A stretch of 64,000 nucleotides of DNA, from NCBI RefSeq assembly GCF_002868715.1, contig NZ_PKLZ01000010.1, positions 62,001 through 126,000 of the forward strand. The letters are read 5' to 3'. The translations under genes were made by a program, and so were the position numbers. Of this stretch, positions 63,731 through 64,000 are shown one piece after another (position 1 is the stretch's first letter; each line of letters begins with the position of its first letter). This DNA comes from Kineobactrum sediminis (GTDB lineage: Bacteria > Pseudomonadota > Gammaproteobacteria > Pseudomonadales > Halieaceae). Below the pieces are notes generated by a model. It was not told the DNA's origin, did not search any database, and saw only the letters and a list, made by a program, of their open reading frames with translations.

Positions 63731-64000
63731 ATGACCAAACGCAAACTCAGCCGCCAGCAATCCTGGCGGATCAGCAAGATCCAGCAGGAGCGCACTGACC
63801 GCGCCAACCGGCGCGAGCAACTTACCGACGAGGTGCTGGGCGCGGGAGAGCTGGGCCCGGAACAGGATGGGCTGATCATTGCGCACTTTGGCACCCAGGT
63901 ACAGGTCGAAGCCGAAAGCGGCAGCAGCCAGCGCTGCCACCTCCGCGCCAACCTCGATGGCCTTGTTACCGGGGACCGCGTTGTCTGGTGTGCCGGTGAC
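63731..64000 (+). CDS. rsgA: Ribosome small subunit-dependent GTPase A, N-terminal part
   Basis: The first 90 codons of a gene that continues past the right edge. It starts [18 protein letters not shown], with a basic N-terminus, followed by the OB-fold region ([36 protein letters not shown]). This is the RsgA (YjeQ) N-terminus; the GTPase domain lies outside the window. Adjacent and divergent to orn supports the call. Confidence 0.9.
   Translation, partial: MTKRKLSRQQSWRISKIQQERTDRANRREQLTDEVLGAGELGPEQDGLIIAHFGTQVQVEAESGSSQRCHLRANLDGLVTGDRVVWCAGD

Overview
The window is a stretch of chromosome from a gammaproteobacterium, most likely a marine oligotroph-type lineage. The right third carries the classical gammaproteobacterial housekeeping block queG / nnr-tsaE-amiB-mutL-miaA-hfq-hflX-hflK-hflC-hisZ-purA, with orn and rsgA beside it. 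The left 36 kb is an accessory catabolic island rich in TonB-dependent receptors, SDRs and acyl-CoA enzymes. Species cannot be fixed from the sequence alone. No rRNA, tRNA, CRISPR array, IS element or integrase was recognised.

Left region (1-35.9 kb), catabolic island. A partial RND exporter and a SurE phosphatase run leftwards. Facing them is a tightly packed operon (1559-12390) with an unusual composition: a stand-alone phosphohistidine swivel-domain protein, an unrecognised 518-aa protein, an acyl-CoA ligase, a 201-aa winged-helix-like protein, a pyruvate-phosphate-dikinase-like protein that lacks the PEP/pyruvate barrel, a biotin carrier protein, a biotin carboxylase, a pyruvate-carboxylase-type carboxyltransferase with altered metal-site residues, and a thiolase. 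Around it lie two paralogous GntR/FCD regulators, four SDRs, two medium-chain dehydrogenases, an acyl-CoA dehydrogenase, an enoyl-CoA hydratase, a 3-hydroxyacyl-CoA dehydrogenase, an SCP2-type thiolase, a second CoA ligase, a second SurE, a DUF3237 protein, an epoxide-hydrolase-like enzyme and three TonB receptors. Palindromes fitting TNGT-N3-ACNA (six of them perfect TTGT-N3-ACAA) recur in the intergenic promoter regions of this island and tie the scattered units into one probable regulon. A working model is uptake of a hydrophobic substrate by the TonB receptors, oxidation by the dehydrogenases, an ATP-driven phosphorylation coupled to biotin-dependent carboxylation, CoA activation and thiolytic cleavage. 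The phosphorylation/carboxylation step is inference.

Middle region (36-48.2 kb). A nitric-oxide detoxification set (flavohemoglobin, an NsrR-like regulator, a cytochrome c'-like protein) is followed by an Anbu (ancestral proteasome-like peptidase) locus with an alpha-E protein, a circularly permuted ATP-grasp and a zinc-ribbon metallopeptidase. Then come a molybdopterin oxidoreductase, a LemA plus membrane M48 protease pair and a small AraC-type HTH protein.

Right region (48.2-64 kb). Housekeeping genes on the minus strand cover purine synthesis (purA), histidine synthesis (hisZ), membrane protein quality control (hflK/hflC), ribosome rescue GTPase (hflX), RNA chaperone (hfq), tRNA modification (miaA, tsaE, queG), mismatch repair (mutL), cell-wall amidase (amiB) and metabolite repair (nnr). 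An FHA membrane protein, orn and the start of rsgA close the window.
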